Assembly (NCBI RefSeq): GCF_015209595.1
Contig: NZ_JADEYS010000004.1
Location: 62,001 to 126,000, forward strand
Length of the DNA: 64,000 bases
Direction of reading: 5' to 3'
From: Pontibacterium sinense
Lineage (GTDB): Bacteria > Pseudomonadota > Gammaproteobacteria > Pseudomonadales > Balneatricaceae
This document shows positions 63,568 to 64,000 of the stretch, piece by piece; position 1 is the first letter of the stretch; every line of letters starts with the position of its first letter. The translations under genes were made by a program, and so were the position numbers. The notes beneath the pieces were generated by a model. The model saw only the letters and a list, made by a program, of their open reading frames with translations. It was not told the origin of the DNA and made no database searches.

Positions 63568-64000
<433 letters not shown>

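Overview
The window is a gene-dense chromosomal segment of a gammaproteobacterium. The gene set is RsuA, SmrA, TmcA, RlmKL, RMF, class I PyrC, quinone-linked PyrD, CcoG, large NAD-glutamate dehydrogenase, IorAB and DUF2835. Together with the protein sequences it points to a marine, respiratory, Oceanospirillales-like organism; this placement is inference. I see no rRNA, tRNA, CRISPR array, prophage or insertion sequence.

Layout. At 1-1690 lie the tail of an EAL phosphodiesterase and ccoG. A MocR-type regulator follows (1842-3266), then a zrg-like zinc operon (3335-6610) preceded by a good Zur-box match. At 6750-9714 are a Gate-domain membrane protein and a transaminase/omega-amidase pair. From 9840 to 16364 come an NAD(P)-binding protein, purT, a PhnA-like protein, ansA, an RRM protein, an unusual winged-helix/nuclease-like protein and pyrC. 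From 16476 to 23207 are a GST, a membrane-anchored LysM-like protein, an 80-residue unknown, smrA, DUF924, a degenerate GGDEF protein, DUF1330 and a chemoreceptor. At 23460-26783 a compact glycerophosphodiester/glycerol-3-phosphate group is followed by tmcA, a hemerythrin and an active-type GGDEF protein. At 31349-35138 are iorBA, an Lrp-type regulator and a GNAT enzyme. From 35236 to 49353 are rsuA, a cold-shock gene with a long leader, riboflavin synthase, a YfcH-like protein, an orphan batD, the 1622-residue NAD-GDH, DUF2835, pyrD, rmf and rlmKL. An ammonium transporter with sigma-54 and NtrC-type signals follows (49621-50829), then a small duplicated membrane protein.

The last 12.6 kb is a TCA-cycle supercluster. 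gltA diverges from sdhCDAB, then come sucA, sucB, lpd, sucC and the start of sucD. It covers citrate synthase, 2-oxoglutarate dehydrogenase, succinyl-CoA synthetase and succinate dehydrogenase. Both gltA and sdhC have recognisable sigma-70 promoters in the shared intergenic region. Codon use there is strongly biased, as expected for highly expressed genes, and this produces long spurious antisense reading frames.

Most of the window is ordinary core genome. The points most worth a second look are: the Zur-box/zrg operon with eight identical 9-bp His-coding repeats; the duplicated winged-helix protein with a nuclease-like C-terminus (14368-15213); a degenerate GGDEF protein that keeps its c-di-GMP inhibitory site (20187-21011); nested long inverted repeats at 38234-38454; NtrC palindromes lying downstream of a -24/-12 promoter before amt; and a candidate small RNA ending at a strong terminator near 12001. 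I did not find a clearly new multi-gene system.
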